The notes under the pieces: generated by a model
The model's database searches: none
What the model saw: the letters and a program-made list of their open reading frames with translations, nothing else
Told to the model about the DNA's origin: nothing
Translations under genes and position numbers: made by a program
Shown: in pieces, positions 7,967 to 9,118 of the stretch
Position numbering within the stretch: the stretch's first letter is position 1
Layout of the letters: every line of letters starts with the position of its first letter
NCBI GenBank assembly: GCA_049514955.1
Contig: JBEKUO010000275.1
Coordinates: 1-9,118, forward strand
Direction: 5' to 3'
DNA length: 9,118 bases
Source of the DNA: Bog-159 sp049514955
Lineage (GTDB): Bacteria; Acidobacteriota; Terriglobia; Bryobacterales; Bryobacteraceae

Positions 7967-8040
7967 GACAGACGAAAGCGTCTGTCCCACCCCGCCCCTG
8001 GAAGCTTTGTAAGCAAGTGGGGCAGGCGCTTTCGCCTGCC
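7967..8040. repeat. Inverted pair of REP-like hairpins (BIME-like) between lon and engB
   Basis: Hairpin A (7967-7986) is GACAGACG-AAAG-CGTCTGTC and hairpin B (8021-8040) is GGCAGGCG-CTTT-CGCCTGCC, both with perfect 8-bp stems. With their flanks (CCAC after A, GTGG before B) they are 24-nt inverted copies with 20 matches. The four differences fall as two compensatory base-pair exchanges. Hairpin B ends 7 nt before the engB start. Such pairs can pause transcription or protect the lon mRNA end. Confidence 0.75.
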
Positions 8041-8047
8041 AACCTTA

Positions 8048-8626
8048 TTGTTGGTCACTGAAAGCATTTTTGTAACATCTTCGGCCAGGCCGGACCAGTT
8101 CCCCCCTGACGGCTTGCCCGAGATCGCTTTTTTGGGGAGAAGTAATGTAGGAAAGTCCAGCCTGATCAACACCCTGGTAGGCCGGAAAGGGCTGGCTTTC
8201 ACAAGTAGCACGCCGGGTCGCACGCAAACGATCAACTTTTACCGCATCAACGGCTCGCTGTATTTTGTCGATCTTCCGGGTTATGGTTATGCCCGGGCTC
8301 CCCAAGAGCTGGCCGCACAATGGCGGGATCTGGCGGAGAACTACTTGTTGACGAGAAAGACGTTAGATCTTTCCTTCCTGATCCTCGACGCCCGCCGGGG
8401 CTGGATGGATTCGGATTTGCAACTCAAGCAATGGCTCGAGTTTCACAACCGGCGATACCAGGTGATCGCCACGAAGACAGATAAGTTGAAAAATCAATCG
8501 GAACAAGAGCGCGGTTTGGCGCGGATTCGCAAGGAATACGCAGAACCGTTGCTATTCTCGGCCTCCACGGGCCGGGGAGTGAGGGAAACTTGGCAAGTGA
8601 TATCGAAAGCACTCCAGAGGGGTTAA
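8048..8626 (+). CDS. engB: Ribosome biogenesis GTP-binding protein EngB (YihA/YsxC)
   Basis: This 192-residue TRAFAC-class GTPase is needed for late assembly of the 50S ribosomal subunit. All G motifs are present: G1 GRSNVGKSS (30-38), G2 around PGRTQT (56-61), G3 DLPGYG (75-80), G4 TKTD (142-145) and G5 SAS (171-173). Length and the run FVTSSARPDQFPPDGLPEIAF before G1 are typical of the family. The start is TTG, either 8048 or the adjacent 8051, because no ATG or GTG occurs before the conserved part. No SD is visible; the space where it should be is occupied by a REP-like hairpin ending at 8040. The frame is the same as lon and open from the lon stop onward, but that segment is the repeat and not protein-like. 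The 3' end overlaps the likely start of rho by 37 bp. Confidence 0.95.
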   Translation: MLVTESIFVTSSARPDQFPPDGLPEIAFLGRSNVGKSSLINTLVGRKGLAFTSSTPGRTQTINFYRINGSLYFVDLPGYGYARAPQELAAQWRDLAENYLLTRKTLDLSFLILDARRGWMDSDLQLKQWLEFHNRRYQVIATKTDKLKNQSEQERGLARIRKEYAEPLLFSASTGRGVRETWQVISKALQRG

Positions 8627-9118
8627 ACCCAACCCCGCCACAAGAAAAACAGGACACACCGGTCGAGCGCCCGCCCGAGCGGTCTGCCCGCGAAAATGGG
8701 CCTGCCCGCGAGTCCTCCGGACCGGTCCGCGACCAATCCACACCACGCGACGGCGCTCTCGAGCCGGCTCCGGCGGCCCAGCAACCACCGCCACAGCACG
8801 GCGGCCGCCGTCACAACAAACCCCCTGCTCAGGCCAAGAACGGCTCTCCCACGCTCGACTTGGTGGAGCTCAAGGATATGAGCATCCAAAGGCTCAACCA
8901 GGTGGCCAAGGATATGAACGTGGCCGGCGCCGCCGGACTGCGCAAGCAGGAGTTGATCTTCAAGATCCTGCAAACCCAAGCGGAGAAGAGCGGCCTGATC
9001 TTCTCCGAGGGCGTGCTCGAATGCCTGCCGGACGGTTTCGGCTTCCTGCGCGCGCCCGAATACAACTATCTGCCCGGACCGGACGACGTGTATGTGTCGC
9101 CCTCCCAGATTCGCCGCT
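8590..9118 (+). CDS. rho: Transcription termination factor Rho, N-terminal part (cut by right edge)
   Basis: The 176 visible codons are the start of Rho, the hexameric RNA helicase that ends transcription. Residues about 89-127 form the helical Rho N-domain (LDLVELKDMSIQRLNQVAKDM, then LRKQELIFKIL). From about residue 140 the RNA-binding cold-shock-like fold begins (GVLECLPDGFGFLRAPEYNYL, then DDVYVSPSQIRR). The ATPase domain lies beyond the window. Before the N-domain is an ~85-residue low-complexity segment rich in Pro, Gln, Arg and Glu, as in the extended Rho proteins of several phyla. The start is taken as TTG 8590 with GAGGG 4 nt upstream, giving MASDIESTPEGL and a 37-bp overlap with engB, which suggests translational coupling. 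GTG 8863 is the next realistic alternative and would remove the extension. Confidence 0.9.
   Translation, partial: MASDIESTPEGLNPTPPQEKQDTPVERPPERSARENGPARESSGPVRDQSTPRDGALEPAPAAQQPPPQHGGRRHNKPPAQAKNGSPTLDLVELKDMSIQRLNQVAKDMNVAGAAGLRKQELIFKILQTQAEKSGLIFSEGVLECLPDGFGFLRAPEYNYLPGPDDVYVSPSQIRR

Noticed and set aside
7967..8045. Rho-independent terminator after lon
   Set aside because: The stems are strong but neither is followed by a T-rich tract on either strand. They are better described as REP-like elements with a possible termination role.

Overview
The window looks like a GC-rich chromosomal segment from an Acidobacteriota member, most likely a Bryobacterales/Solibacter-type genome. That placement is an inference from the gene order clpX-lon-engB-rho, the codon use and the abundance of short intergenic hairpin repeats; no rRNA or tRNA is present to confirm it. 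Most of the window is ordinary chromosomal content. I found no phage, IS element, CRISPR array, tRNA or recognisable defence system.

Left part (1-1478, minus strand): the N-terminal part of a family 2 glycosyltransferase runs off the left edge. About 260 bp upstream of it lies a complete FliA/WhiG-family sigma factor gene. The gap between them holds several small hairpin repeats and a degraded copy of the sigma gene's own last ~17 codons.

Middle (1479-4178): a divergent intergenic region with an 8-mer tandem repeat and a 9-bp hairpin precedes a plus-strand cluster. The cluster encodes an AraC-type regulator, a probably exported PCO/ADO-like (thiol dioxygenase) cupin protein and a VOC/glyoxalase-fold protein. 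The three are tightly spaced (9 bp between each pair of genes) and read like a small regulated operon of unknown substrate. Immediately after it sit a REP-like hairpin and a ~90 % identical, still in-frame remnant of the last ~30 codons of the VOC gene.

Right part (4179-9118): the protein quality-control and housekeeping block clpX (GTG start, strong SD, good sigma70-like promoter), lon, engB (GTPase for 50S assembly) and the start of rho (termination factor, truncated by the window edge). ClpX and Lon are both AAA+ proteolysis components. clpP and tig, the usual clpX neighbours, are not here. Between lon and engB is an inverted pair of REP-like hairpins whose two stems differ by compensatory base-pair changes.

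The most notable non-gene signal is the hairpin-repeat family (about seven members in 9 kb, all between genes) and its association with two independent duplications of gene 3' ends. No clear new system is evident.
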